Below, piece by piece: positions 9,401 through 20,086 of a stretch of DNA of 64,000 nt. The notes under the pieces are model-generated. The model did no database searches. It saw only the letters and a program-made list of their open reading frames with translations, and was not told where the DNA came from. Numbering within the stretch: position 1 is the stretch's first letter; every line of letters begins with the position of its first letter. The DNA is taken from the NCBI GenBank assembly GCA_006384855.1, contig VCJN01003321.1, positions 1 through 64,000 on the forward strand. The letters are read 5' to 3'. The DNA is from Tetraselmis striata. Its lineage: Eukaryota; Chlorophyta; Chlorodendrophyceae; Chlorodendrales; Chlorodendraceae. The translations under genes were made by a program, and so were the position numbers.

Positions 9401-11653
9401 AGGACGGCTCGCAGTAGCAGAGGGCCATGCAGCCGCGCAGGTCGATGAAGCCCAGCTGGCTAGGGTTGGCCAGCAGCGGCACGAGCGTCTCGTCATACTG
9501 AAGCTCGCCGTCGGTCCTCGGCTCCTGGGTCACGGTCACGCCCTCGCGGCACACGCCGATGTACTCTGGGGCGCGGAGCGTGAGGTTCATGGTCATGTAC
9601 GCCTCGCTGCCGCCAGACCAGGCGACGTAGTTGTAGCGCGCATTGTCCATGTCCGCGGTGCGCACGTAGTCTTGCATCAGCCGCACGTCCACGAGCTCCG
9701 ACATGATGTCCGACATCACGCCCAGCTCGGCGATGCGCGCGTTGATGCGCGTGCGGGCCACGTTGAAGCTGGCGGTCTGGTTGGCCGCGCCCTCCCACGG
9801 GAGGAGAAGCAGCTGCGTCTTGGACAGGGGCGCCTTGTTGGCGGGGGGCGTGCCGCCGGTGGGGATCGGCTCCCAGTAAAACTCCGCTAGGTCGGTGAGG
9901 GTGGCGAGGCCGGGGTTGTTCTCAGGGTCGCGCCCGGTGAGGGCCTCGATGGCGGTGATGACCTCGGGGTGGGTGGCGCGCAGCGCGTCCTTCTGGCGCG
10001 TGATGTTGGCCGCGCGCTCCTGGCGGGCGAGGTACTCGCGCTGGAAGACCGCCGTCACAAAGGCCGACAGGCGGCGCTCCACGGCCGCCACGGTGTAGTT
10101 CGCATAGCGCTGGCAGTTGTAGCTGTTGGGGGCGGCAGGGGTGCCGCTGCTGGTCGAGTAAATCTGCGGGATGTTGCTGCACTCCAGGGTGGCCTTCACC
10201 CACTCCATGTGCGCGCGGCCGCCGGCGCCGCTGCCGTAATCACCGGGCAGCAGCACCTCCAGCGGGATGTACTCTTTGGTGACTGGGTCGACGAAGGGAT
10301 ACCACTTGGCCTTCCAAGTCTCAAACAGCGACGCGTTGTACGCCCCGTTGCTGTTGAACAGGCCGGTGGCATTCTTGGCGGTCACGTTCTTGGTGTAGGC
10401 GTCAAACGTGGCAGTCAGGTGCTCGCCGATGATGGTGGGGTAGTCCTTCTTGGAGATGTTCGTGGCGTGGTTCAGCAGCGCGATCTCAGACGCGCGCATG
10501 GCCGCAGCGCCGGCCGACGCGATGCGGACCTTGTGCATGAACGAGTCCTCCTCCAGGCCCTGGCGGTCGCGGACGGCGCCCGCCACCTTGTTGAAGCTGT
10601 CGCGCTTGATGACGAGGATCCACTCCCCGTCGGGGACGTCGCTGATCTCCAGGTGCACCTCGCCCTCCACGCGGTCAAACTTCTGGTCCGAGGGGTAGTA
10701 GCAGTCTGTGCCGTGGGGGGCGCCGTCGCGCGGGCACAGGTTCCAGCTGGCCTGCTGCATGAGCTCGGTGGAGGGCACGGATCCCACAGGATGCCGGAAG
10801 TTGAAGTTGAGGTCGATCATGATGGTGGTGAGGTCCTGCACCTCGCTCAAGCGGCCGCAGTCGGCACGGCAACCAAAGCGGCCGTAGCTCGCAAACTCGA
10901 ACGGCGTTTCACAGACGCCGTCGCCGCACACGGGGTCCTTCCAAACCTCTTCCAGGGTTTCTTGCAACCACGTCAGGACCTCGGCCGAGGACGACAGGGT
11001 GGTGGACTCGGGCACGAGCGTGCTCTTGATCGTGGAGTGCACGGAGTACGCGACCTGCGCGTTGCGCTGCATGAAGAGCACGGACAGGAAGACGGCCACA
11101 AAGATCAGGAAGCTGAAGAGCTGGATGTAGTTCTCCCAGCGCTCGGTCTGCTTCTGGTAGCGCTTGTATAGCTCGCGCACCACCTGCACCGCGCGTCCGG
11201 CGCGCTCGTTGTGGTCCAGGTCCTCATAATCTGGGCAACAGGCGGAAAGAGAGTGTCAGTACAACGCGCCGAGGCATGCCAACATAACATTTCAATGCCC
11301 CATGCAGATGCAACACTCCTTTGACCCAAAGATCGATATGCATTAGAGCTACTTCTCCACCGGAGCCGCTACTGTTTGCAACCCAAGACAAAGTCCTCTC
11401 AGATATTCCAACGCATATCACATCCCCCCCCCCCCCCACCCCGCAGCGGGCCATTGTGCTTCCGCCCATACACAGAATCTAAGCTCCAAGCTCCTGGCGC
11501 TGCGCAGGTATTTGAAAAGACGAAAGGCAGCAAGTGGCCGGTCGGCTCACCTTCGTTTCCGCCCACCAGCTGCTCCTGCTCCTCCGCCTGTTGCGCGACG
11601 TTGTCCCTGGCCTTGTTGTTCACAATAGCCGCCTGGCTGATGCGAGGAGGCAT
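6489..11653 (-). CDS. PKD2: Polycystin-2-like TRP cation channel (two exons)
   Basis: A 1614-residue protein is predicted from exon 1 (11653-11551) and exon 2 (11230-6489). The 320-nt intron has GTGAGC/CAG ends and the join (...GGNE|DYEDL) is in phase. Exon 2 alone has no ATG at its start. The first membrane helix is at about residues 69-88. A very large extracellular (TOP/polycystin) region follows, with a Cys-rich GDG motif (CGDGVCE, about 137), many N-glycosylation sequons and an extracellular coiled coil (about 780-930). The channel core (about 1180-1475) shows NWIDLTS, RVLKLMDFQPRL, the pore segment ILLGEIG and the last helix FMVLLNFLLAIIVDAFSEVKE. The C-terminus has an acidic stretch and a coiled coil. 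The length matches Chlamydomonas PKD2 (about 1600 residues), a ciliary-membrane Ca2+-permeable channel. A ciliary location here is inference. Confidence 0.93.
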
Positions 11654-12865
11654 CCTGCCGATGCGCGCCTGCGGGAACAGCGTGGGCACGCAGCGGTAAG
11701 CGCGGGGGCGGAAGCAACCCACGCGCGGTAGCGCAGGGATGGCCCAGCATGGCAAGTCGCGCACCGCAGAGGAAGCGCGGCCGAAACAAGCCCAGAGGTA
11801 GAGTACGGCCGAATTTTTGGGGGCGGGTGCTGACGTACACACCTCGGAAGCGGCAAAAGCCTTCCGCGCCTATCCGGTGCCCCCAGGGGCGGCACCACTG
11901 CTTTCCGACCGCAGCCTCCCGCAAAAGTATCCGCTCCCGCGACGGCGGCTTCTCACTTCAAGTAGGGCACCAGCTGTCCGCAGTCGCGGGGAGGGGCGCA
12001 TGCGAAAAACGGGTCAGGTGCGGGCGGCGCGCGGGAACAGCTAATCCGACGTGACGGGCAAACACCACGTGGGGCAGTTGCAAGCGGCAAACGCAGCGTT
12101 GTCACACGACGGGGCTTCGAGGTGAGCGCCGCGGTGGAAAGGGCGAACTGTGTGACCGAGCGAGCGAGCGCAGGCAGCGGGCCCGGTACCGCACGGTAAG
12201 CCTATGGCGGTGTGGCGGACGACCTACGACGAGAGGCGGACGGTATGAGAGCTTTCCTGTACTGACGGAAAGTATGGGCTGCAGTACGTACTAATTATAG
12301 AGCTGGCGAAATAAGCTGCCCCGCGCCGCGGGGAGACACGCGCAGCGCGTAGACAAACGGCGTCGCGGAGGGACGGACGCCTGGCAAGATTGCCGCAGTG
12401 TCCAAGTCTGGGGTGCGTGGGGCAGGAGAGCTTGCCCATCGGAATGAGCAAGCACACGCAGACTTGTGGTTGAACCACATCGGGCCCAGTTCCTCCTGGC
12501 GCCCCATACCTGTACGAGCACGTAGTTTATGGGAAGTATATGAAAACGCGCTCACGCGTACGCGGTACGCTGGGCCATGCGACCCGGCCGTCCGGCCGGC
12601 AAATACATAGCACAACCGGAGATGCGGGGCAACACTGAACCCAACTTTGCTAGCATATCCTACACGGAGTTCAGACTCGCAGGGGTGGTCAGTTGCACGA
12701 ACCTGTAGGTGGTGCTCCGGGGGGGCTCTTGAACTAACCACGGGGGTACAAGTGCAACGCAGTGTTGTTGCGCCGGAAGCCTCCGTAGTATATTTGCGCG
12801 CGAGGACTGGCGGGTCCGCCGCCTTGCGCGCTCGCCGTACGCTGCACCGCGCGCACTGCATCAAC
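11654..12865. other. Upstream of PKD2; no gene seen
   Basis: This region probably includes the PKD2 promoter and 5' UTR. Overlapping open frames of 60-190 codons on both strands have no domain and follow GC skew. No TATA box or RNA gene could be supported. Confidence 0.4.
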
Positions 12866-13147
12866 AATACTAATTAATCAGGTACATCCCTTGTCCGCTC
12901 GGTAGAGCGGTCGTCTCGTGTGCGAGAAGTACCGGGTTCGATTCCTGGCCGTTGTATTTCGGCAATATCGGCCCGGCGTGTCCCGGGTTTACTCGGTTGA
13001 TGCATTAGCCCTTCGGGGTTCGAATGAGGCAATGGTCTATGGGCTATGCCAGACCTACGACTGCAGTTGGCGCACGAGGTCAAGTGCTGGGGCGGCTTCG
13101 GCCGATGTCCCGGGGCGAACTTTACTTTACTTTTAATACTAATTAAT
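12866..13147 (+). mobile_element. tRNA-derived SINE, copy 1, with 13-bp target-site duplication
   Basis: The body (12879-13134) starts with a tRNA-like head. It has an A-box-like GCTCGGTAGAGCGG (about 12897-12910), an anticodon-stem-like hairpin, and a B box GGTTCGATTCC (12935-12945) whose flanks pair as a T-stem. A second B-box-like GGTTCGAATG lies at about 13018. The 3' end is a TTTACTTTACTTTT tail. Identical 13-bp repeats AATACTAATTAAT flank it (12866-12878 and 13135-13147), as expected for target-primed retrotransposition. A homologous copy lies at 49.4 kb. The head lacks a full acceptor stem, so this is not a working tRNA gene. Confidence 0.85.
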
Positions 13148-13710
13148 AATAATAAGAACGAGCCTCGGGACGTACGGGTACCCGTACCACTCGTAGTACT
13201 GCCAGTTTATTCCGCCCCCAGGGATAGGACTGGTACCAGTACTACCCATTGGTAATGTACTACTACTAATACTACCGGTAAATCAAATTACTCGGACCAT
13301 ACTTGTACTACACGAAAAATATAAGAACCTTTCAATACATAGCGACAGCAGTCGGTGTTTAGCGGCACCGCCGTCAGGCGTCAGCACCATCAAAAGCCGG
13401 ACATGAAAATGCTATCTACTTGAGTTTACGTCAGGTACGAGTACCGTACTTGTCCCAGAATGTCGAGCGATATGATGACGATGGATGCTGTTGCGATGAC
13501 CGATAATCATGAGATTAGCGACTACATGTGTGCTAGACGCATGACCGATAATTATGATTACATGTGTAATTATGATTACATGTGCTAGCTGCAAAATGAC
13601 CGATAATTATCATTGGACGATATAATGCTGATGATGAGCGCAGCAGACGAGCGATTGTAGATTTGTCGTAGTAAGGATGTATACTACGTGGCCGAAGTGG
13701 ATCTGAGACA
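13148..13710. other. Intergenic; GTAC-rich, then AT-rich repeats
   Basis: Frequent GTAC motifs occur at 13168-13310. A small cluster of ATGACCGATAATTATGATTACATGTG-like AT-rich repeats lies at 13475-13615. No gene is seen. Confidence 0.5.
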
Positions 13711-14075
13711 TTTCAAGTTAAGTCTAGTCGCGCAGGCCGTTTACACGGTCGAGCCGAAATTGGCAGGATGGTTTAGCGAAAGCGTGGAGGGAAAACGGAG
13801 TCAGGGGGGGCGCTGCGTGGAACGCAGCGAAAACTGGAAGATGGCAGGTTCAGCTGTTATGGCTGCTTTTATGTCTACTCGTGCTACACCCAAAAAGGGC
13901 GCAACGATAGGTGCCTATTTCCCGTACAACTGAGCAGCACTTGTAGCTGAAAAGCGGTTAGGTCAAGGGAGGAAACCCCATAAACTAGTTTAGATCATTT
14001 CAAGTTGAGTCTGGTTTTGCCAGTCATGAGCGAACGGAGAGAGCGGTGGATTGACGGAGAAGGGGTAGCGCCAGG

Positions 14076-15555
14076 TCATGAAGGAGGCACCGGGAAGGCC
14101 ACCGCTGCGGAGTCCTCTTGGACTTGGAAGTGGCGGAGGGGGGCGATGTGGCCAAAGAAGAACCATGCGCCATGTGAAGGAAGAACGTCGGGGTCGATGT
14201 AGTCCAAATCGACGTCGGAGTTAGTGGCCCCACCGCCTTGATGGCGAAAGTGGGACAGTGGTACTCCAATGGCGTTGGCCGCAGACGCTGCTCCCTTTCG
14301 AAGGCTGTGTGAGGTCCAGGAAGTGCCAGCAGGAGGGGCAGCGTCGACAAGACGGGCGGCTGTAGACCACCAGTCCGACATTGTAGCAGCAATCCAAGGT
14401 TTTGACTGCTCGCTCGGGGTGACAGCCCAGAAGTTAGTTTCAGCCAAGGCAGCAGTAACCAGGGGGACAGACTGTATTGTGTCACTCGATGAAGTGGTGC
14501 AGGAGACGTGCAATTCGGGGGTGCTCTGACACCGGAAGGAGAAGTACGCGTAGGTCGTCGGGTCCCCGTCGGCCAGCGCGGCCTTTCTCGCGGTACACCT
14601 GCAGGGTAATGTTGTAATCGTCGACATGAACATCCCACACTCGGCAGGAGACTCCAGTAAGTCCGCTGGCAAAGAACATGAAGTTGACAACCGAGGCCGC
14701 GAGGGCTCGGAAGTCGTGTTGGTACTCTGGGGTGGGAGCAGACACATCAGCATGCATCGGAACTCGCAAAGGGGCGGTTTCCAGACGCCGCTGCCGCAGC
14801 ATGAGCCCACGCCTTGCCGAAGTGAGGTGTAGGCTGTCCTTGGCGATTGGGTCGAGGTTGTGCAGCTCGAAGAACGTGTTGATTGCAGACAGGTAGGGTT
14901 GCACTGACTTATCCCCAATGTGCCCTCGCTCACCAATCCAAGCAACGTACCGGACGACAGTGGCAGTGGTGGCGTCTAGCGGGCTGACGTTCTCGGAGTC
15001 GTGGCAGAACTCCGCGAACTGAGACAGCAGTCTGCCGGCGTAGCTCTTGAGTGTCTGAGCGGTGAGGGAGCTGGAGAGCAGGTCGAGTGTCCGTTGTCCT
15101 AGCTCATATGAGCCGAAAGCATTATGCAATCGAGATCGCAGGGAAGCAGCCCAGGGAGCGACAGCTTCGGGCTCATCAATTACGTAAGTGCGTCGTTTTA
15201 CCGACAGAGTTCCAGAGGTGCGACTGATGTTTGCAAAGTACTCGGCAGCAGCGGTTAGATTCCCGGCGGTTGGCCGGTAGCGGTTGCTAGACGGGTTTGC
15301 AGTAGCATCAATACGGGTTTGCGGGGCTAGGTTCAGGTAGGAGGGCCGCCCCGCGCGCCCTTCGCGCTCGTAGCGCCTGTCACGCGCGTAACGTACACGC
15401 GCGAAGCTTGGTCGTTGCGAACCAGCTGTGACACGCAGTGTAACAACCGACGGACGCAGTGATGGAATGGTACGGGAGGCGGTTGGTTGAGCCGCCATGT
15501 GCAGGTGTGCGGATGGTTGAGCCGCACTCGGTTGTAGCTGTAAGAAGCGCCGCAC
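14076..15555 (-). pseudogene. Tyrosine recombinase, broken (copy 1)
   Basis: This is homologous to the 541-codon recombinases of copies 2-4, but the frame is split. The 5' part (15555-14482) ends in a TGA just after the HHFIE position, where sequence has been inserted or rearranged relative to the intact copies. The 3' part, with HSLRKGAASAAN and LDYIDPD, continues in another frame to 14076. A short block of about 12 codons (AYRFVSKAELIV in the intact copies) is missing near 14730. It is inactive as it stands. The catalytic HxxR and Tyr regions remain readable. Confidence 0.8.
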
Positions 15556-15658
15556 CGAGGAAGGTTTAAAAGAAGTATGTAAGGTGGGGGGGGGGGGTCA
15601 TGTCCTGACACAGGGCGCTCATCCCGCCGTTGAGCTGCAAGGGTGCGTTTTGCGGCGG

Positions 15659-16591
15659 TCACCGAAAGGTGGCCTCGCAAAGCTCCAGCAGCTCCGACGA
15701 AAGGCGCCCCACACTGTCACTCGTGCTCACCTTCGCGGCCACGCCCGCGTCCACCGCCACGTCCTCGTCCACGCCCGCGACCTGCAGCTGCTGCCGCCAC
15801 CCGAGCAGAGCGGTGCTTTGGCGCTCGTAGTCCCTCATGAGGTCCCCAAAAATCGCGGAACCCAGATGCTCAGAAGCAGGCCGAAAGTGCTGAGCTCGCA
15901 GCATGTCCAATACGCCTTGGTCACCGTGCACACGCTTGACCTCATTAAGCCTCCGTAGGAAGGCCAAACGAAAGCGAAACGCCTTGTCGATGGCTTCGGC
16001 GTGATTCCGAGCTCTCGCGAGGTAGGGGGTGAAGTCCTGGTTGGTGGCAGGGACGTAGGGCAGCAGCTCGTCGAGAGCCACGAAAAGCGCGGCCATGTGG
16101 GCCCCGAAACACGACATCCACAAATACTCCTCCTGGGCCGGCAGACGCCGGTCATCTTGCTTGAGGTACTCGTTCGTTTGGTCGGTTCTCAGGGGGAAGA
16201 GCCCAGGCACCCGGCTGATCGGTCGAACGGCCTCGTAACCATACTCTGCCCTCTGCAGTAGTTCTGGCACCGCGAGGTAGTCATCCTCGTCACTCACGGA
16301 TTTTGCTCCGACACGGCCGCTCTCGGCTAGCTCTAGCAAGTCGGGTCGCTCTGCGGCTCTCCCGCTGCCTGTCGGCTGTCCCGCGATGCGCTGCCCGGAG
16401 CCGGAACCTTGTGCTCCTTCTCCATCAACAACGCGCTCACGAGCCGTCAATTGAGCCATCGCTGTAGCAAGCTCTCGCAGTAATGTAGACTGGGCCTTCA
16501 CGCCTGCGTGTAGCGACTCGAGCGTCGGCTCAACGACGGGTTCTACTCCATCTGGCATGGTAACGCACGGTCGTACGGATGAGAATATCAC
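15659..16591 (-). pseudogene. ORF1 (gag-like), frameshifted C-terminus (copy 1)
   Basis: The N-terminal ~240 residues align with ORF1 of copies 2-4 (MPDGVEPVVEPTLESL... then EEYLWMSCFGAHMAALF). Copy 1 has lost a stretch after DYER that encodes an Ala/Ser linker in the other copies. It also reads the RG-rich tail in a different frame, so the glycine-arginine tail is gone. Where the others have UGA-CGG, this copy has UGA-CAG. Confidence 0.7.
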
Positions 16592-16867
16592 ACATGGGTG
16601 GTGAGCCGGGTGTGGTCTTGAACAACCTGGGGTGACCTTGCTCGCAACAGGTTACGAGACAGTTTTTAACATCGCTGCGTGGAACGCAGCGAAAACTGGA
16701 CCGAAGATGGCAGGCTCAGCTGTTATGGCTGCTTTTATGTCTACTCGTGCTGCACCCAAAAAGGGCGCAACGACATGTGCCTAGTTCCCGTACCACTGAG
16801 CAGCACTTGTAGCTGAAAAGCGGTTAGGTCAAATAAGGGAGGAAACCCCATAAACTAGTTTACATCA

Positions 16868-17170
16868 GTAGCGACTACCCGGTACGAGTCCATGAACATA
16901 GCGACTACACGCCACAAACCCACAAGGTGGAGTGCCCGGGATGGGGGTAATGATTATCACCGTCGTCGGAACTCCGGGTAATGATTAGAGGTTGGTGATT
17001 TCCGATACAGTACCGCCTTCTGCTGCTAGCTCGTGTAAATTATATAAAGGAGAAATAACGAGAAATAGCCCTGTCCCGTGTGTGTGTATGTGTCTTTAAA
17101 ACCTGTGTACTACCTGTTCTAAATTCTTACGGCGGGTGTGAAGTATGGGGTATGGATACAATAAGTTGGA
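16868..17170. other. Spacer between YR copies 1 and 2
   Basis: A ~300-bp unique-looking AT-richer segment, with no gene seen. Confidence 0.5.
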
Positions 17171-17248
17171 TTCAAAGTTGAGTCTGGTTTTGCCAGTCTT
17201 GAGCGAACGGAGAGAGCGGTGGATTGACGGAGAAGGGGTAGCGCCAAG

Positions 17249-18874
17249 TCATGAAGGAGGCACTGGGAAGGCCACCGCTGCGGAGTCCTGTTGGACTTGG
17301 AAGTGGCGGAGAGGGGCGATGTGTCCAAAGAAGAACCACGCGCCAGGAGAAGGAAGAACGTTGGGGTCGATGTAGTCCAGAACGACATCAGAGTTAGTGG
17401 CCCAACCGCCCTGGTAGCGGATGTGGGACAGTGGCGCTCCAATGGCGTTTGCTGCAGAGGCTGCGCCCTTGCGTAGACTGTGTGAAGTCCAGGAAGTGCC
17501 AGCAGGGGGGGCAGCGTTGACTAGGTTGACTGCTGTAGACAACCAGTCTGACATCGTAGTAGCAGTCCAAGGTTTCGACTGCTCAGCCACATTGACAGCC
17601 CAGAAGTTGGAGGTAGCCAAGCCAACAGTAACTAGGGGGACAGACTGGACGTTGTCGATGAAGTAGCGCAAGAGACGTGCCACTCGAGGGTGCTCGGACA
17701 CTGGAAGGAGAAGTACGCGCAGGTCGTCAGGTCCCCGCCGGCCGGCGCGACCCTTCTCGCGGTAGATCTGCAAGGTGATGTTGTAGGTGTCGACATGCAC
17801 ATCTTGCACTCGACAGGAGACGCCAGTAAGGCCCCTGGCAAAGAACAGGAAGTTGACAACCGAGGCCAAGAGGGCTCGGTAGTCGAGGTGGGACTCTGGG
17901 TAAGGAGCAGACACAATTAGCTCGGCCTTTGAGACGAAGCGGTAAGCTACATCCGCAGGCAGAGGGACACGCAAAGGGGCAGCGTCCAGTCGACGCTGAC
18001 GTAACATTAACCCACGTCTTGCCGAAGTGAGGTGTAGGCTGTCCTTGGCGATCGGGACGAGGTTGTGCAGCTCGAAGAAGGTGTTGATGGCAGACAGATA
18101 GGGCTGCAGCGACTTAGCTGCGATATGCCCTCGCTCCCCGATCCAGGCAACGTACCGAACAACAGTAGCAGTAGTCGCTTCTAGAGGACTGATGTTCTCG
18201 GAGTCGTGGCAGAACTCAGCGAACTGAGCCAACCTGCCGGCGTAGCTCTTGAGGGTCTGAGCGCTGAGGGAGCTGGAGAGCAGGTCGAGCGTTCGCTGGC
18301 CTAGCTCGTCTGAGCCGAACGCGTCCTGTAGTCGGGATCGCAGTGACGCAGCCCACGGAGCGATAGCTGCGGGCTCGTCGATTACGTAAGTGCGTCGTTT
18401 TACTGACAAAGTGCCACCGGGACGGCTACTGTTCGCAAAGTACTCGGCAGCAGCGGTTAGGTTCCCGGCGGTTGGCCGGTAGTTGCTGGACGGGTTTGCA
18501 GTAGCTCCAGTACGGGTTTGCGGGGCTAGGTTCAGGTAGGAGGGCCGCCCCGCGCGCCCTTCGCGCTCATAGCGCCTGTCCCGTGCGTAACGTACACGCG
18601 CGAAACTTGGTCGTTGCGAACCGGTTGTAACTCGTAGTGTAACAACCGACGAACGCAGAGATGGGGTTGTAAGAAAGGCGGATGGTTGAGCCGCCATGTG
18701 CAGGTGTGCGGATGGTTGAGCCGCACTCGGCTGTAGCTGTAAGAAGCGCCGCACCGAGGAAGGTCTAAATGAAGTCTGTAAGGTGGGGGGGTCAGGTCCT
18801 GACACAGGGCGCTCATCCCGTCGTTGAGCTGCAAGGGTGCGCCTTGCGGCGGTCACCGAAAGGTGGCCTCGCAA
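17249..18874 (-). CDS. Tyrosine recombinase (copy 2)
   Basis: An open frame of 541 codons. The first ~130 residues are Arg/Ser/Pro-rich with no known fold. A SAM-like N-terminal DNA-binding region follows (about 165-270, LSAQTLKSYAGRLAQFAEFC...). The catalytic domain (about 320-530) contains RGLTGVSCR, HSLRKGAASAA (H-x-x-R box), YQGGWATNSD and the presumed nucleophile in LDYIDP. The order and spacing fit YR recombinases of DIRS/Ngaro- and Crypton-type elements. The frame has no ATG at its start (first codon TTG). It continues upstream in the same frame to the ORF1 UGA, so expression probably needs readthrough or splicing from ORF1. The role would be integration of a circular intermediate (inference). 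Confidence 0.85.
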   Translation of the reverse strand: MRGHLSVTAARRTLAAQRRDERPVSGPDPPTLQTSFRPSSVRRFLQLQPSAAQPSAHLHMAAQPSAFLTTPSLRSSVVTLRVTTGSQRPSFARVRYARDRRYEREGRAGRPSYLNLAPQTRTGATANPSSNYRPTAGNLTAAAEYFANSSRPGGTLSVKRRTYVIDEPAAIAPWAASLRSRLQDAFGSDELGQRTLDLLSSSLSAQTLKSYAGRLAQFAEFCHDSENISPLEATTATVVRYVAWIGERGHIAAKSLQPYLSAINTFFELHNLVPIAKDSLHLTSARRGLMLRQRRLDAAPLRVPLPADVAYRFVSKAELIVSAPYPESHLDYRALLASVVNFLFFARGLTGVSCRVQDVHVDTYNITLQIYREKGRAGRRGPDDLRVLLLPVSEHPRVARLLRYFIDNVQSVPLVTVGLATSNFWAVNVAEQSKPWTATTMSDWLSTAVNLVNAAPPAGTSWTSHSLRKGAASAANAIGAPLSHIRYQGGWATNSDVVLDYIDPNVLPSPGAWFFFGHIAPLRHFQVQQDSAAVAFPVPPS

Positions 18875-18910
18875 GGCTCCTGCAGCTCCGACGAACGGCG
18901 CCCCACACCG

Positions 18911-19819
18911 TCACTCGTGCTCACCTTCGCGGCCACGTCCACGTCCGCCGCCACGTCCTCGCCCACGCCCGCGACCTGCAGCTGCAGCCGCCACTCGAGA
19001 AGTAGCGGTCGCCTTGGCGCTGCTGGCAACGGTCGCCTCGAAAACACGACGCTCGTAGTCCCGCATGAGGTCCCCAAAGATCGCGGAACCCAGATGCTCC
19101 GAAGCAGGCTGAAAATGCTGAGCTCGCAGCACATCCAGAACACCTTGGTCACCGTGCACACGCTTGATCTCATTGAGCTTCCGTAGGAAGGCCAAACGAA
19201 ACCGAAACGCCTTGTCGATGGCCTCGGCGTGGTTCCGGGCTCTCGCGAGGTAGGGGGTGAAGTCCTGGTTGCTGGAAGGGACGTAGGGCAGTAGCTCGTC
19301 GAGCGCCACGAAGAGGGCGGCCATGTGGGCCCCGAAACACGACATCCACAAGTACTCCTCCTGGGCCGGCAGACGCCGGTCATCCTGCTTGAGGTACTCG
19401 TTCGTTAGGTCGGTGCTCAAAGGGAAAAGTCCAGGCACTCGGCTGACCGGTCGAACGGCCTCGTAACCAGACTCTGCTCTCTGCAGTAGCTCTGGCACCG
19501 CGAGGTAATCATCCTCGGCACTCACGGATTTTGCTCCGACACGGCCGCTCTGGGCTAGCTCTAGCAAGTCGGGGCGCTCTGCGGCTCCCCCGCTGCCTGT
19601 CGGCTGTCTCGCGAAGCGCTGCCCTGAGCCGGAGCCATGTGCCCCTTCTCCATCAACAACGCGATCACGAGCCGTCAATTGTGCCACAGCTGTAGCCAGC
19701 TCTCGCAGTAATGAAGACTGGGCCCTCATATCTGCGTTCAGCGACTGCAGCGTCGGCTCAGCGACGGGTTCTTCTCCATCTGACATAGTAACGCACGGAC
19801 GTACGGACGAGAATATCAC
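18911..19819 (-). CDS. ORF1, gag-like RGG-tailed protein (copy 2)
   Basis: 302 codons. A likely start is the second Met (MSDGEEP, near 19786). The order is a short acidic N-terminus, a predicted coiled coil (about 25-55), a Gly/Ser-rich linker, and a helical core with SRVPGLFPLS, EEYLWMSCFGAHMAALF and HAEAIDKAFRFRLAFLR. It ends in a basic RGRGRGRGGGRGRGRE tail, which is typical of RNA binding. It occupies the place of gag in DIRS-order elements, but I recognise no specific family. The stop is UGA followed by CGG; the recombinase frame follows in the same frame. Confidence 0.75.
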   Translation of the reverse strand: MIFSSVRPCVTMSDGEEPVAEPTLQSLNADMRAQSSLLRELATAVAQLTARDRVVDGEGAHGSGSGQRFARQPTGSGGAAERPDLLELAQSGRVGAKSVSAEDDYLAVPELLQRAESGYEAVRPVSRVPGLFPLSTDLTNEYLKQDDRRLPAQEEYLWMSCFGAHMAALFVALDELLPYVPSSNQDFTPYLARARNHAEAIDKAFRFRLAFLRKLNEIKRVHGDQGVLDVLRAQHFQPASEHLGSAIFGDLMRDYERRVFEATVASSAKATATSRVAAAAAGRGRGRGRGGGRGRGREGEHE

Positions 19820-20086
19820 ACTCGGGTGGCGAGCCGGGTGTGGTCTTGAACAACCTGGGGTGACCTTGCTCGCAACGGGTTACGAGACAGTTTTTACATC
19901 GCTGCGTGGAACGCAGCGAAAACTGGAAGATGGCAGGCTCAGCTGTTCTGGCTGCTTTTATGTCTACTCGTGCTGCACCCAACAAGGGCGCAACAACAGT
20001 TACTAGTTCCCGTACCACTGCGCAGCACTTGTAGCTGAAAAGCGGTTAGGTCAAGGATGGAAACCCCATAAACTAGTTTAGATCAT

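Larger units (their letters stand above)
13711..16867 (-). mobile_element. YR element, copy 1 (decayed)
   Basis: A diverged copy of the tyrosine-recombinase family with its repeat order retained. On the minus strand it has A1 (about 16867-16683), ORF1, recombinase, B1 (about 14022-13999), A2 (13998-13811), a ~85-bp linker, and a truncated B2 (about 13727-13711, lacking the TGGCAAAACC end). Both reading frames are broken. It lies only about 300 bp from copy 2, in the same orientation. Confidence 0.85.
17171..20086 (-). mobile_element. YR element, copy 2 (A1-ORFs-B1 only)
   Basis: The minus strand has A1 (20086-19900, 187 bp), ORF1, recombinase and B1 (17195-17171). The element stops exactly at the end of B1: there is no A2, linker or B2. 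Both reading frames are open and nearly identical to copy 4, so it is a recent insertion. The missing right-hand A2-B2 could be a deletion, or could reflect how the element integrates. Confidence 0.88.

Noticed and set aside
6453-9890. A 1145-codon plus-strand open frame
   Set aside because: It is the antisense shadow of the polycystin-2 exon. GC-rich codon use keeps the opposite frame open, and its Val/Ala/Leu/His/Gln-rich composition matches no protein.
9969-11171. A 400-codon plus-strand open frame
   Set aside because: Also antisense to polycystin-2, with the same biased composition.
12295-12867. 190-codon minus-strand frame upstream of the SINE
   Set aside because: No domain, a composition typical of random GC-rich sequence, and it is overlapped by several equally open frames.
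12890-12960. A functional tRNA gene
   Set aside because: A and B boxes and a T-stem are present, but there is no complete acceptor stem. The sequence continues into a longer body shared with 49.4 kb and is flanked by a target duplication, so it is a SINE.
16001-16261. Short plus-strand frames inside the YR elements (also near 17291, 17421, 45294 and 45424)
   Set aside because: They are antisense shadows of ORF1 and the recombinase, repeated in every copy.
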